DNA of 64,000 nucleotides from Hemileia vastatrix (Eukaryota; Basidiomycota; Pucciniomycetes; Pucciniales; Zaghouaniaceae): positions 11,067,001 to 11,131,000 of the forward strand of contig JASXTE010000013.1 in the NCBI GenBank assembly GCA_030280995.1, read 5' to 3'. Within the stretch, counting starts at the first letter, position 1; each line of letters starts with the position of its first letter. The position numbers were made by a program, and so were the translations under genes. Positions 1 to 12,261 of the stretch are shown one piece after another. The notes under the pieces are model-generated. The model was given only the letters and a program-made list of their open reading frames with translations, was not told the DNA's origin and made no database searches.

Positions 1-129
1 CTTCACATCTTCCCCATTAAACTTGGTACCATCCCAAGTTTTAATCCTCACACACTCCCTAACCATCACAGCAGGAGGACCTTTGCCCCCACTGACAGTC
101 ACCACATGAATAGATGAACCAGAAGCCAT
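1..129 (-). CDS. gag N-terminus, family C (partial)
   Basis: This reading frame starts at the ATG at 129-127 and is open to the window edge (43 codons). It reads MASGSS..., then a short variable stretch, then RIKTWDG...FNGEDVK. The complete element reads MASGPS... and RIKSWKVPMFMGEDVK at the same place. The frame is too short for general ORF callers but is supported by homology, by its position about 100 nt after the LTR, and by a good start context. The rest of the protein lies outside the window. Confidence 0.75.
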   Translation of the reverse strand, partial: MASGSSIHVVTVSGGKGPPAVMVRECVRIKTWDGTKFNGEDVK

Positions 130-225
130 TCTTCCAGACCAAAATCACCAAAAAAGAAAGACCAACCAAAGACAACAGAAATTCCAAAGAACTAGCAGGT
201 CCTACCCCACTTTGGGCACCAGAAA

Positions 226-1293
226 TAGAGACAATCCTATAGTACTAGCTATAGGCCTTGACCAAGGGAGTTGGAGAAAACCCAGAAAGAAAATCCCCTG
301 TCCCTTTAGAAAAATATAAGTGAGATTCACCTGCTACAGTAAATTGGTTCCTTTTGTTTAAAGCCCCTTTTCCAATACACTTGACTGCCTGATCAGTCAA
401 GAAATTAGTCTCCAGACAGACTACCAAACCAAAAAACTGAAATGTAGACCAATGTCCACACCAGAGAAAGAAATGATACTTGATGTAGGTTTCAAATCCA
501 CACCAGAGACAGCAATAATACTTGATATAGCTTGCAAGACTACACCAGAGAAAACAGTTGCCAAAGTTGAGTTAAATGAAGAACTAACCTTGAAACAAAC
601 ACAGCCAATTGTGGCCAGAAAACAGTGAAAACTGAGTGAGGAACAAGGATATCACCTCCGGATGGTTGTATGATGATTAAGGTTGCCCCAAACTGTCTTA
701 TTCACTATATACACACAGACTACTATCTAAGAGTCCATGCACACCAACAAATTTGGCGTTTCTGCGTGCTAAATTGCATAAAGACCCTCTAGAAACGCTT
801 CCCAGCCTTCTAGCACTGAGGCGGGCGGTCCACCTGATGTTGGGAGGCCCGCCAGCCAGAAAACTACCAAAAACCTCCAAAAATACCCAAAATACTTAGA
901 AAAATAAGCTACAACTACTAAAACCTTTAAAACACATACAACATTGAGACATGAAACGTAGAGAAAAATTATCCCATTCTAATAGTACTAAGAACTTAAC
1001 CCTAAGACTTAATGTTAGCATGTAAAACGCAAAAAACAAAATTAAACAGCTATCTTTTAAAATAAAAAATGAGAAATAATCCCTTAAATACTTAGAATAT
1101 GAAAAATGTTGTAAAGACATAAAATATAGAGAAAAACTGGGGCTATCTAATGGTAGTACCCACATCCCCGCAGTTCCAATATTCTCCAAATAATTCCACA
1201 AAAACACCCAATTATTAAACAATGCCATTTAAGACATATCAAAACAACACCAAATAGACCAACAAAGGGCTCTGCCAATGTTGTAAGACCACA
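226..1293 (-). repeat. 5' LTR of family-C element (minus strand)
   Basis: About 1068 bp. Read on the minus strand it starts TGTGGTCTTAC and ends GGATTGTCTCTA, against TGTGGTCTTC...GGATTGTCTACA in the two LTRs at 40533 and 51016. The usual terminal CA is mutated. The short open frames inside it are LTR sequence and not genes. Confidence 0.8.
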
Positions 1294-2146
1294 GCGCCAT
1301 TGAAAAAATGGCTATTCTTGCAAGGGCCTTGTGACATGGTGATCTCCGCACAGAAGAAGTCCATAGCAATGCAGGATGTACATACTATCTCAAATTGACA
1401 TGTCGGAATCCTCCCATCATCTCAAGGGTGAGGAGGGGTAGGGGTAGGATTGTTGTTATCTGTCATAATAAAGTATTAAAATAAAAGACTATTTACAAAA
1501 CTCTAGTGAATATTTCAAGAAGGGGAAAGTGAAGAGAGAGATAAGATTAATGAAGAGTTCTCATGCTCAACAGAGCTTACGTTTTATACCCATTGTAGAA
1601 AGACTGTTACAGTTGCCTTGCTTTAAGCAGAATCCAAAGGAGTTGGATAAACCAAATAAAACCCTGTCCTTCTAAATAAAATTAGGGTTGCCAAATTAAC
1701 TAAGCCTACTAGTCTACTTGAATCAATAAATAATATATGAAACTCTGATTTATAAATGCTTATTGAGATGAGAAAAAACAGCTGTTGGAAAAGAAATACT
1801 GGATTACAACAGTAAAGGTGTACCAGTGAAAGATCTGAAAAGATTGACTTATATGTTTTTATGAAGGTTTTATTTTAAAAAAAATTACAATAAAAACAAG
1901 ACCCTGAAGTTGAGACCTTTCCAAAGATACCCTATTGGTGAATTTTTTTATTATAATTGTTGTTTTATGTTAAATATTGTTAATTATAAAAAAGACCCTT
2001 ATTATAAAAACTATAAAGACATAAACATGTAGAAGACTTAGATTCTCTTCTTCTCCTCCTGATACTCCTGCTCCAGACCTTTCCAACAATACCCTACATG
2101 CATAGGATCTACAATTAACTATTGATCTAATAAGCATAATAAATTT
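1294..2146. other. Non-coding flank, no gene seen
   Basis: AT-rich sequence between the family-C LTR and a diverged tandem repeat. I see no long frame, RNA gene or clear transposon end. A TATA-like stretch near 1591 and a polypurine run near 1525-1550 might belong to an old LTR, but no partner was found. Confidence 0.5.
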
Positions 2147-2340
2147 CTAACCAAATTTTGCCACAATAGCCAAATTTTTCCACAGTGACCAAACTTTAAC
2201 CCAGTGACCAGACTTTCCCATTGTGAGCAAATTTTGCCACAATGAGCTCTTTTTGCCATAATGAGCTAATTTTTCCAGAGTGAGATAATTTTTCCACCAT
2301 GACCAAACTTTACCACAATGACAGAATTTTTTCCAGTACA
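2147..2340. repeat. Diverged tandem repeat, about 22-bp unit
   Basis: Seven to nine imperfect repeats resemble 'aattttgccacaatgagc'. Variants include caaatttttccacagtgacc and caaactttaccacaatgac. The 78-codon open frame on the minus strand here (repeats of W/K/L/G) is a by-product of the repeat. Unit boundaries are approximate. Confidence 0.65.
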
Positions 2341-2389
2341 CTTTGATTTCGCACCGGAAAATCACCAGAGCACACCAGAGCACTGGAGC

Positions 2390-2790
2390 TCAGTGGCTAT
2401 TCTATCAGCACATCATATCCACCAATAATACTAAAAGTCACTAAATCAAGTAAAACACTTAGAAAACAGTAAAATATGATAAAAAACCATCAAAACATAA
2501 AAGATAGAGAAAAATCTGGGCTATCCAATGATTATAACCACCTTCTGAAATTCCAAATATCCAGCCTCATAATCCCGAAAATTGCTACTGATCTCCCAAA
2601 ATTAGACCTAAAAGAACCTCAGAAAATACTCAAAAGCTGGAGAATCCTCCCCGAAATCCAGTGAAACCATTACCAAATCCATAAAACTATCAAATCACAA
2701 TAAAAATACCATAATATAACCATTCCAAAATGCCACAAATCAATCCAAAAATATCAATAATGACCAAATTAACACCTGTTAACACCATAA
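2390..2790 (-). repeat. Possible relic of a family-C-like LTR
   Basis: Around 2490-2560 the sequence 'agatagagaaaaatctggg' plus 'ctatccaatg' matches the family-C LTR ('atatagagaaaaactgggg', 'ctatctaatgg' near 1125-1155) in the same orientation. The flanks are only loosely alike. It may be an old, decayed LTR; the edges are not defined. Confidence 0.35.
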
Positions 2791-2867
2791 TTTCCTTTCA
2801 ACCAATATTCAATCAAATTTTCACCTAATTGGCCTACGCAGATGTGGAATGCCACACCATGAATCTT

Positions 2868-3962
2868 TCATGCACTGTGTGACACTTGAAGAAAGATTAA
2901 TCTTTTAATCCATATATTGATATGCAAATCCATACTCTAAGTGCAGAAAGCAACATCTACCTAGCAACTCTTTTCTCCTTTGTTGTCTCTATTCAAATAC
3001 CCTAGCAACTGCACTATCTAAACTTTAAATCTAAATTCTTCAATCATCTTCTTATACTTTTCAACTTTAAGAAAATTCACTGTTTATTAATGCTTGGATC
3101 AATAGTATAGTTTGAATTTTGGGTTATTGTGTGATTATGGGTAATTAAACGTCTTTGAGTGGGAATAGGAGTAAGGTTAAAGGATCTGTGGGTTATAGTG
3201 GAGGGTCAGTGGTAAATTAAAGGCAGATTATTAAAGGGGTCAATGCAAGGTGGAGTTTTCTATATAATTGGGGGAATTTGGTTTGAAATTCCATATAATT
3301 AAATTATAAAATCTTTGTGATAGTAGTTAAATTTATATAAGGCAATTCCTGTTTCCTACCCTTCTTAATAATAAATTTCTCTTAAAACTATTATAGCTCC
3401 TAAATCCCTTTTGATTATTAAGTTCCAACCCTTTGTGAGATTCCTTGAATTTTATTGTTACTCTACCATACATTTTTATTCACCTTGAACTTACCTTGAA
3501 GCACATAATTTATCTTTGATGTATCTTTGAATCACTTCCTTGAAGTAATCCTCAATAACTATTACCATTCTCACTTATTCAGGAACACCCTAAACCTTGT
3601 GTGTAGGCTTTCTGGTGACAAAATCCCACAGCTCCTTTAACTCCACACCTATTCCTACTCACAGACCTTTAATGACCCTTAAACACACAACAAACCAACA
3701 TTGAAACTATATTATTGATCTGAGCACTAATACATGGCGCATTTTCTTAAAGTTGAAAATTATATGCAGATGATTGACTAATTTAGATTTAAGGTTTAGA
3801 TAATGCAGTTGCTAGCACGTTCAAATTAATACAACAAAGGGAAAAAGCAGTTACTAGGTAGATATTGCTTTCTGTGCATTGAGTATGGATTTTTGTACTG
3901 ATTTATGGATTGAAAGATTGTCTTTTGCTTCAAGTGTCATGTGGCACATGACACCCTTGTAT
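2868..3962. mobile_element. Foldback element with ~345-bp inverted arms
   Basis: The left arm (about 2868-3215) and right arm (about 3610-3962) are inverted copies at roughly 75-80% identity by eye. Shared blocks include aaatccatactc, agaaagcaa.atctacctag, taaatctaaatt and caactttaagaaaat. The central ~395 bp is AT-rich and holds no coding frame. A third, single arm lies at about 29660-29879. The pattern suits a non-autonomous terminal-inverted-repeat or foldback DNA transposon. No transposase is present, so the superfamily is unknown, and a target duplication could not be fixed. Confidence 0.7.
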
Positions 3963-4521
3963 CCATATTCATTTAATTAGTTAGCAAACACAAGTTGTGC
4001 CAAATTTCCATACATACTCTTCCCTCACACAACATACAAAGCTGTGGGGTATACATGTGCTGTGACATCCAATTCAATTCAAATTAAATATACACAGCTT
4101 TGCATGTAGTGTCATGTGTTGAGTCACCCATTTGGTAAACTCTCTACTGTTTTACTTCTTGCATTTTCACAACTCATCTCACTCTCCTCATCTTTTTCAA
4201 ATGGAACAGCTCATAATTGACAAGCTTTTCTCATCATGGAAGAAGATTTTATTGTAGTTTCCTTCTTGGTGCAGAGAGAATGATGTCTTTCAGAATCAGG
4301 GAAAAGATCTCTGGTACAATTGGGATGTTACACTATATACTGATGAGAGACTAGCTAAGTAAATAGTAGGGTAACAGCCTAACACATGGTAATTCCAATA
4401 AGGGGATCACTTTTTTTATTGGATCAGGCACAGAAGTTCATCACTTTACATAGATTTTAAAAGTTGTAAGCCAATTCAAGAAAATGAGTAAACTATCTTC
4501 ATAAGGAACATGATGTGTATG
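3963..4521. other. Intergenic flank with a small hairpin
   Basis: No gene is recognised. At about 4035-4095 the words caaagctgtg and cacagctttg form an inverted pair about 40 nt apart. A 19-codon frame starting at 4201 (MEQLIIDKLF...) stops quickly and is not convincing. Confidence 0.45.
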
Positions 4522-5779
4522 TGTCGGTCAGTCGTCTAGAAGAAAGGTAAGGAAAAGGGGGAGAAATGGAGGAGGACAAGGAGAAAGGGTTTTGAGAAAA
4601 TAAAAGAAATAAAATATAAAAGATTATTTAATTTATTGAAGAGGAGCAACGACGAATTTCTTGAGAAATGAGACAACAGTGAAGTTTTTATTAAATTACA
4701 ATATTATTTTAATGGTATGGGCTCTGCGCGGCAAACACTATGATCACTATTAGACTGAAGGCAACCTATCAGTAGTTATATAGAATTTAAATTAGAATAT
4801 TGATACTAATAAAAAATTATATAAACGTAATATAAAAATATATTCAAGTTTGTTGAGTCTATAGTAAGTGATGAGGCTACAGGGGATTATCCAAGGCCTT
4901 TTTATAGGCAATGGGTCCTCTAAAGCGCTACAAATGACTATATACAAAAATAGTAATGAAGTAAAACAAGAAGATTAAAGAAGATAATTGTAACATAGTA
5001 ATTGAGAGAAAAATATACGAAAATAATAAGAATCCCAATTAAGAAAGTAAAATTCCCATAGCAAATTTCCCAAATCAGTTAATATAAAATAATGAGTAAC
5101 TAAACAACCCTGTGACATAAGAACTATGGGAAAAATAATTCAAAACAAGTATTACAATATGTTTTCAGCATTTATAAGTGAAACAAATAAAATTTTTTGA
5201 TGTAACTAGGTATGTAATCAATTTAATTCATTGTAAATTAATATTATTTAATTGTTTTCACTATGTAATTAAATAACTAGTTTAAATGAAACACTTAATT
5301 AATTCAAATTGAGAATTTATAATACTATTTTATAACATAAGTATTATAATTTATTTAATCTTTTCCTGACAAAATTAAGGGTCAAAAGAAGAGCCATTAA
5401 TTATTATTTAATACTATATGAAAAGTGTTATTTAATATATAAATTTAAATAATTAATTTAATTATATTATAAGTCAATTTTACACTTATAATTATAATAT
5501 ATGTTTTTAATTAATTAAATATTTATTTATAATTATTAAATACATAAAAATGTGCCATTATTTGTAGAATATAAAATATATTATGCTTAATTTGAATGTA
5601 TACATAATTTATATAACAATAAAATTAATATAACACTTATATTTAATGAGATACTTATATAATTTTATTATGCAATAAAATATAAATTTATATACATCAA
5701 ATGCAATTATTTATGCCCTCTTTCAGGTCCAATAAGTTAACATATCATTTACTTGGCTCCTGGAATAGCCTGGCTGACA
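4522..5779 (-). repeat. 3' LTR of A1
   Basis: About 1258 bp, with plus-strand ends TGTCGG...GCTGACA. It aligns closely (around 96% by eye over the first 250 bp) to 11097-11438 and then to 20113-21033. It is preceded, in element sense, by the T-rich run and polypurine GAGTGAGGGAG shared by all family-A elements. Confidence 0.85.
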
Positions 5780-5830
5780 CTCCCTCACTCTAAAAAAACA
5801 ATAAAAAAAATGCTAAGATTTTTTCTTTTT

Positions 5831-7786
5831 TTACTTTTTCAACAGAGTAGGAAGATTTGAAATCTCGTTTCCAGGTATCCATGCATCATGTTCAGATGAT
5901 TTGTTCTTATATATCAATAAATATTCAGTACCTCTTTTAGAAGTGATAATTCTATCATTGAGAATTTTATCAATTTCTGCTGTTTCTGTGACTTCCTGAG
6001 GGTTTTTCTTAGGTCTTCCCCTTCTTTTGGGAAATAAGTCACTGTTGGAAGTATAAGGCTTAAGCAAAGAAATGGGAAAAACAGGATGTTTCCTATCATA
6101 TAGAGAATACAATACAACTTCTACTGCATTATCACCAACCATCCTTTTAACAACAAATGGTCCAACAAAAGGATCTTTTAATTTGTTGTTACCTTGTAAA
6201 TTGAAATGGACAGTAGAGATCAACACTTCATCACCCTTGTTAAATGTGTATTCTTTATGGGATTTATCCCATCTTTTCTTTTCATATTCAAATGCTTTAT
6301 CAATACAGCTCTGAGCATGTTTTCTGCAGAGCTGTTGCATTTGTATGAAAGATTTTACACCAGGGTGTAGTTCCAACTTAGGTAATTTCTTATTGAGAAT
6401 CTGAGAAGGAGTATTTGGGACATAACCTAACCAAAGCTCAAAAGGCTTTTTCTCAGTGAAAGAATGAACAGTGCTATTATATGCAAATTCAAGACCAGGC
6501 AATAGAGTGACCCAATCATGAGTAAATCTGTCATTGTCTTTATATTCTAAACCAAAGGCACAATACCTTCTAATCATATCTTCCAGAGTTTGAATCATTC
6601 TCTCAGCTAGACTATCAGTCTGAGTATGGTGAGCTGTAGACAATTTTAACTCACAGCCACAAATATCCATCAAAGAGGTCCAAAACTCAGAAGTAAATTT
6701 AGGATCTCTATCAGAGATAATGGCTTTTGGAAAACCAGTAATATTAAACATGTAAGACAACCATAAGAAAGCTAATTCTTTTGTGGATACATCTTTGTGG
6801 GTTGGAATAAATTTGCACATTTTTGTGAATCTATCTACTATTACCCAACAAGAGTTAAAGCTGTCTTTACCTGCAACAGGAAGACCAGTAACAAAATCCA
6901 TATTAATGATTTGCCAGGGAGCATTAGGTGTCTCAATATGTTTTAATAACCCTGCTCTTTTACCTTTCAACCTTTTAGATTTTTGGCAGGAATCACAAGA
7001 TTCAACATATAATTTTTTGTCTTCAGACATATTAGCCCACAAAGCAGTGTTTTTGATTCTAATCAATGTTTTTTCAAGATCAAAATTACCAGACAATATG
7101 TCATCATGACAAAGTTTAAGGATAGTTTCTTTCATAGAAGGAGGAATTACAATTACATTAGTAAGCTTTCTTCTATAATATATATAACCATCTTCAATAG
7201 AAAACTTTCCTTTACTTAAATCATTTTGATACTTTGCAGGAAGAGTTTTTATCAATGCTTGAATTGAAGCATTCTTAGGATCATTTAAGATAGTAACTAA
7301 TTTATTTAAATCAGAATCCCTCTCATATGAATCCAGTATTAATTGAAATAACTCTTCTTCCATATCCACTACAAATATACCATGGATATGAACAGTATCA
7401 TCTTCAGGTACATAAGCAGGATTTGAGTCATTATTTTGGAGAGGCAATCTGGAGAGCATATTAAAATTGGAGTGAACAGTTCCAGCCCTATGGATAATTG
7501 TCATCCGTCCTCTGTATTCTTGAACAGAAACTTGCCACCTGAACATATGTCTGTTAGGTGTTTTCAGGTTTAAGAGGGACTTCACAGCACTACAGTCAGT
7601 TACCAATTCAAATTTTTGGTCATCTAGATAGTAATTAAGCTTCTCAAGAGCCCAAACAACTGCTAAGCATTCTAATTGAGTGGCACCATATTTCAATTCA
7701 CTATTTCTCAAGGTTCTTGAAATATAACAAATTACAACCTCTGAGGATTTATCATTTATAATTTGTTTATTCAACATTTCTACCAT
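5831..7786 (-). pseudogene. A1 pol remnant: RNase H end, integrase, chromodomain
   Basis: A 651-codon open frame. It starts in the middle of RNase H (SEVVICYISRTLR; QLECLAVVWALEKL), continues through the integrase zinc finger (CHDD...CDSCQ), the DDE core (NMDFVTGLP, SDRDPKF, then AERM), and ends in a chromodomain (EIDKILND...YLLIYKN.SSEHDAWIP). The zinc-finger motif GHF of the sister copies reads GNF here, so one zinc-binding His is replaced by Asn. The upstream protease, RT and RNase H start are deleted. The frame overlaps the gag frame by 20 nt in a different register, so no gag-pol fusion is possible. Chromodomains of this class are known to steer integration to heterochromatin marks. Confidence 0.85.
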
Positions 7787-10421
7787 TAATGATAACAGGT
7801 GCTTTCAAGGGGGATATGGCTATAGAATTGTTAGTAATATTTTTAATTATTTCAGCATTTTCCACTGAAGATAAATCCAATACACATTCTTCAGATATAT
7901 TATCTAAATAATGGACATCCTGTTCTAACATTAAAACATCTTTAACAGAGTCATTGCCATAGGAAATATTACTTTCACAATCACTAGAAGAATTATTGAC
8001 ATCAATTTCAGCTTCATCAGTGTCTTCATTTTGTTCAACAAGATGAATTTTCTTGTCACAAACATGACCCTTTTGCCATTGTTTGTTACATTTATAACAA
8101 GTATTTGTTGCATATTTTTTAGGTGCAACTGGGGCAGAGGGTTTACCAGATTTTTCTGGGAGCTTTGTAGAAGTTTTATTCTGATCATTATAAGATTTAC
8201 CAAGGTAATTCTTTGGTTCATATCTATGGTTAAGTAATACCTCATTACAGATATTAATGAAAGAAGAATTTTCCCTTACATGCTTAGTTCTAGCCACAAT
8301 CAAGTCTCTAAGAGAATTTGGTAATTTATACAAGATTTTATCTCTCCAAATATCATAATCCATCTTTGGATCAATTGCTCTTAGGATTTTTGTTACTTTC
8401 ATAAGAAAAACAATGGTCTTTTCAACAGAGGAGGATACATATCTAGGATTCTCATACAGTCTTTTCTGAGCTAACCTGAATTTTGAACCACCAAACTGAT
8501 TCTCAATCAAGGATTTCCAATCATTTTATGTATAATGATTGTTATCTAAAAGGACAGATTCATACCACATCAAGGCTACATTGGAAAATAAAGAAATTAG
8601 CTTAGAAACAATTACCTCATCAGGTAGTTTATAAGATCTCTTTAAATTATCAATTCATTGGATAAAGTGTTGCCAATCAGAGGAAGAATCACCATCAAAG
8701 GTAGGATATTGGTCCAACCTAGGCCAATTTTTCTGACTACTGGGATGGTCCATTTTTTGGTTTGAATTATTCTTCAGTAATAATTCCTGAAGTTTAGCCT
8801 GGTGTTCAGAAATTTCATTATGTACAGAAACAGCTGGTGCATAACCATCACAAGATTTTTTGCTAGTAGCAAAAGATTTTACAGACTCATTTTCAGTTTG
8901 TTTAATGGTTGAAATATGAGGAAGAAAAGAGGAACTCTGCTCAGGTTCTTTTTCTTTATTTTTATGCAGCTTATGGACAGTATTCTCATTCATACCATTA
9001 TTGATGGTTAAGGTTGAGAATTTTTCCTGCAGGTCAGACACATAGTTTCTTATCCTTGGAATTTCAGACATCTGGTCATTTACTTTTGCAAGAGATAGAA
9101 CATTTCTGTCCTCAGAAACTGTGTGTTTGGCACTTAGTGCATGGAAATCATTCTTTAGATTTTTAAACTCATTTTATAGAGATTTTATTTCACTTTTTAA
9201 TGAATAATTTTCTTCAATAAGGAGTTTAAATTCACTCAAGGTCTTATGTAGATTGATATTTTTATCTGAGATAGCTCTATGGTCACTCCTTATTTGTTTT
9301 TGTTGGCTAAGAACAATATTCAAGGTTTCTTTGATTTTAAAATAAGCTGTATCCTGTACAGAAGAACTTACTTTACATTGCAAGTGCAAATTATTTAATC
9401 TATCATTCTCATGGATTAACACATCTCTCAAATATTTGTCTTTCACAACATTAAAATCAAGGGTATCTTTCAATATTTCTTCAGAAGTTTTCTCAATTAA
9501 TTTATAGACTTCAGGGGAAAAAGAATCATTCTTAATTGCAAGAGAAGGATTAAATAAAGAAGTAGAAGTCAAATGTAGAGGTTCATCAAATGACAATTAG
9601 CTAATTACATTAATAGGGCTACTAGTTACAGGAAGCTGTATTTTAACAGGTTTAACTGTTCTTTCACCACTTTCAATAATATTACCTGCAGAAGAAGTCT
9701 TATTAGAAAAAATTCCTAAGTGACTATCAACCAAATTACTTACCATGGCAGAGGAGGAAACTTCCCCTGAGAGTGAGTTTGGGATTGTGCTTGGGCCTTC
9801 TTTCTCCTGCCTTGTTGGTAAGGATGAGGAGGAGGATGGAAAATGGGTTTTCTGGATGAGCCAGGCTGATGATGAGGAGGATGTTGCATATTCTGCTGGT
9901 AGTGACTCATTAGATAATCCCATTTCCATTGCTCTACTTCCATAGTACTTTGATTTTGGATGGAGGAGCTGGGGGGCTGTGAAGGTTGAGCCTGAAATTG
10001 AGGCTGATTGGGAGGCAACTGAGGAGGGGCCTGGGCCTGATTTTGGTTCCTGAGTTCCTGAACTTGATCCCACAAGGTGTCTACTTTTGCCTTGTATTTC
10101 ATGTTTTCTGTCTTCAGTTCTTTGATGTGACTGGACAGATTGCTGATTTGTTGGGGCAGAGGAAGCTTTTTTATTTTGAATCCTTTTGGAAGACCTTCTT
10201 GAGGTACTGTAGGTTTTACTTCCTTCTGTTGTGCTGGGGGAAGGGGGTTTGATTTGTTTACTTCTCCTGTCATTTCCACATCCTGAATTATGTGAATTTT
10301 TCTTGTTAGCATAAGATTTTTTATGTTCAACTTTAAAAGAACTCACAGTATCAGCATCATAATCAATTTCAATTTCATCCACTTGCATTTTATCCATTTT
10401 CTCAGCCAAATTGTTGGACAT
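7767..10421 (-). pseudogene. A1 gag, one frame with in-frame stops
   Basis: Start ATG at 10421 (MSNNLAEKMDK). The frame is interrupted by stops at about 9597, 9174, 8655 and near 8520, but keeps one register throughout. In order: an S/P/K-rich N-terminus that overlaps ORF-B, a coiled-coil-like middle (about 9071-9590), the capsid-like block (NQKNWPRLDQYPTFDGDSS; FGGSKFRLAQKRL), then a zinc knuckle CYKCNKQWQKGHVC and an acidic tail that ends where protease should begin. The knuckle is CX2CX7HXC, longer than the usual CX2CX4HX4C, and all family-A copies share this spacing. The stops make it a decayed gene. Confidence 0.82.
9740..10312 (-). CDS. ORF-B of A1, overlapping gag in the +1 frame
   Basis: An uninterrupted frame from the first in-frame ATG at 10312; a second ATG at 10273 lies in a block QDVEM shared with A3. 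It ends in PLPW and a TAA stop at 9740-9742. Features in order: a basic patch (LPKGFKIKKLPLPQQ), a predicted coiled coil (NLSSHIKELKTENMKYKAKV), a Q/P-rich linker, a tryptophan core (VEQWKWDYL), and a proline-rich basic tail (HPYQQGRRKK). The same modules occur in A2, A3 and A4, in the same +1 frame relative to gag. It resembles no family I can name. The stop codon lies inside TGGTAAGT, a perfect 5' splice-site consensus, so it might instead be an exon. Translation is inferred. Confidence 0.55.
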   Translation of the reverse strand: MLTRKIHIIQDVEMTGEVNKSNPLPPAQQKEVKPTVPQEGLPKGFKIKKLPLPQQISNLSSHIKELKTENMKYKAKVDTLWDQVQELRNQNQAQAPPQLPPNQPQFQAQPSQPPSSSIQNQSTMEVEQWKWDYLMSHYQQNMQHPPHHQPGSSRKPIFHPPPHPYQQGRRKKAQAQSQTHSQGKFPPLPW

Positions 10422-11096
10422 AATAGTGGGAAGATTAATTAACTTCTTAAAAAAAAATTAATAAAAGTCAGTTAATAATTGCTCCAAATAAAAATTTTTT
10501 TATTAATTTATATAAAAAAAATTTTTAATATAAAGTAATATTTATAAAAAATTAATTAATAAAATGGATTGCAAAGTTAAATTGGGAATAAACAATTAAG
10601 TTAATTCAACCAATTAAATTACCAAAATTAAATATGGCAATATATGGGACTAAGTACAAAGTACTATTTAAGTCAACCAAAATGAACAAAAATTAATAAT
10701 AATAAAAAATTAATTTAATTATTCAAATTTTATTAATAATAATGTTAATTTATTCTAGGACTAAGAGGAATTAAACACTCTATAATGGTCAACTAGGTAA
10801 AAAAAAATTTTAATAAATGAACACTTACACTCAGTGAATCAGCAATTAATCCACAATCACTGTTATTGCAGTAAAAATATAGTAATATGAGTGAGAGGTG
10901 CAAAGGTTAACTTACTATAGTGATCGAAAAATCACTTCAAAATAATAGATGAATTAAATCAATATAAACCTAATAGATTGAACCCAAGTTCGAAACATGG
11001 TGGCGGCAAAAGTTTTCTTTTTTGCTGGGTGGTCCATGCATTTGTCATTCGTCGCAAGAATCGGTATCATCGTCGTCGTTTGGAAAGGTCCCCAGT
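10422..11096 (-). other. A1 leader (LTR to gag)
   Basis: An untranslated AT-rich leader of about 675 nt. Next to the LTR, in element sense, is ACTGGGGACCTTTCC, a likely primer-binding site; A2, A3 and A4 have a related CTTTCC/TTTTCC word at the same spot. A block reading (sense) TTGACCATTATAGAG...CTCTTAGTCC near 10760-10800 also occurs in the A2 and A3 leaders. No gene is seen. Confidence 0.6.
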
Positions 11097-11438
11097 TGTC
11101 GGTCAGTCGTTTAGAAGAAAGGTAAGGAAAAGGGGGAGAAATGGAGGAGGACAAGGAGAAAGGGTTTTGAGAAAATAAAAGAAATAAAATATAAAAGATT
11201 ATTTAATTTATTGAAGAGGAGCAACGACGAATTTCTTGAGAAATGAGACAACAATGAATTTTTTATTAAATAACAATATTATTTTAATGGTAAGGGCTCT
11301 GTGCGGCAAACACTATGATCACTATTAGACTTAAGGCAACCTTTAAGTAGTTATATAGAATTTAAATTAGAATATTGATACTAATAAAAAATTATATAAA
11401 CATAATATAAAAATATATTCAAGTTTGTTGAGTGTATA
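11097..11438 (-). repeat. 5' LTR of A1, left part
   Basis: Matches 4522-4861 of the 3' LTR and is cut after GTATA (11434-11438) by element A2. The LTR resumes at 20113 with the same GTATA, so this is a 5-bp target duplication. Confidence 0.9.
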
Positions 11439-12226
11439 TGTCAAGGGGTGCTTTTGGTCTAGAAGCTTGGTTCGAGGTTTATACAAGGAAATTTAGGTTT
11501 TTATTGAACTTTCAAAGAATAGTACATATTTCTTAATCAAAATAATTGTTTTACTCAAATAAAAGAGGTAGTTATAAGATATCAATATAAGTTATAGATT
11601 AGAATTATGTTGTCGTAAATACTAAGGTTATAAAATATAGAAATAATGGGAGTGTTGTAATTGTAATAAAAGTAAGTGATAAAAGAATGATTTGAAAAGC
11701 ACAAAGTAAGAGGCCTTTTATAGGCAAAACATGAGGGAATAAAATATACAGAATTTACACCATATATTGTAAGCATGTGCAAAAAATAATGACTGAAAGG
11801 AGTACATATATGACACAAGAATTAAATAAACTGGTACGTAAACAAGGAAATGAAATTTATTAGCAATAAAGTTTGAGTTCCTTGGACTGTCACAATTAAT
11901 TACACAATAATTAATTAATTAAATTACTTTCACGGGATTCCAGATCTCTCACTGAGGTAATATAATTAATTTAAAGTTTTTTTATTATAATTTTATTATT
12001 AAATTCTATTCCCATTCACTTATACCATTGAGCACGGTGTTAGGGAGTAAAATTGTAAGGGACATTTTATTTAAACTAATTAATTATATTACTTATTGTA
12101 CTTAACTAGTTAATTGTAAGAAATGCTTAAGTAGGTAATTAATTATTAGTAAGAAGAAGGGGCGTGGCTTCAACTCAGTAAAATAATTAATTATTTTACT
12201 GGTTAAGTCTAGTAGCCTGGCTGACA
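11439..12226 (-). repeat. 3' LTR of A2
   Basis: 788 bp, plus-strand ends TGTCAAGG...GGCTGACA, nearly identical to 19326-20112. It contains a TATA-like 'ccttttatagg' on the plus strand near 11711-11721. The 78-codon minus-strand frame inside it is not a gene. Confidence 0.92.
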
Positions 12227-12261
12227 CTCCCTCACTCTAAAAAAAACAATAAAAAAAAATG

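Larger units (their letters stand above)
1..1293 (-). mobile_element. Ty3/gypsy element, family C, 5' end only
   Basis: This is the 5' LTR, leader and first 43 gag codons of a minus-strand LTR retrotransposon that runs off the left edge. The LTR (226-1293) is clearly related to the two LTRs of the complete family-C element at 40533-52102; for example both end in GGATTGTCT. The leader begins with a primer-binding-site-like TGGTGCCC. The gag start matches the MASG start of the complete copy. Nothing can be said about its pol, which lies outside the window. Confidence 0.85.

Noticed and set aside
2476..2664. 62-codon plus-strand frame
   Set aside because: It lies in a probable LTR relic, with A-rich composition and no domain.
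6072..6314. Plus-strand frames opposite integrase (also 6783-7109 and 13349-13558)
   Set aside because: Antisense shadows of conserved integrase coding; no independent start or splice support.
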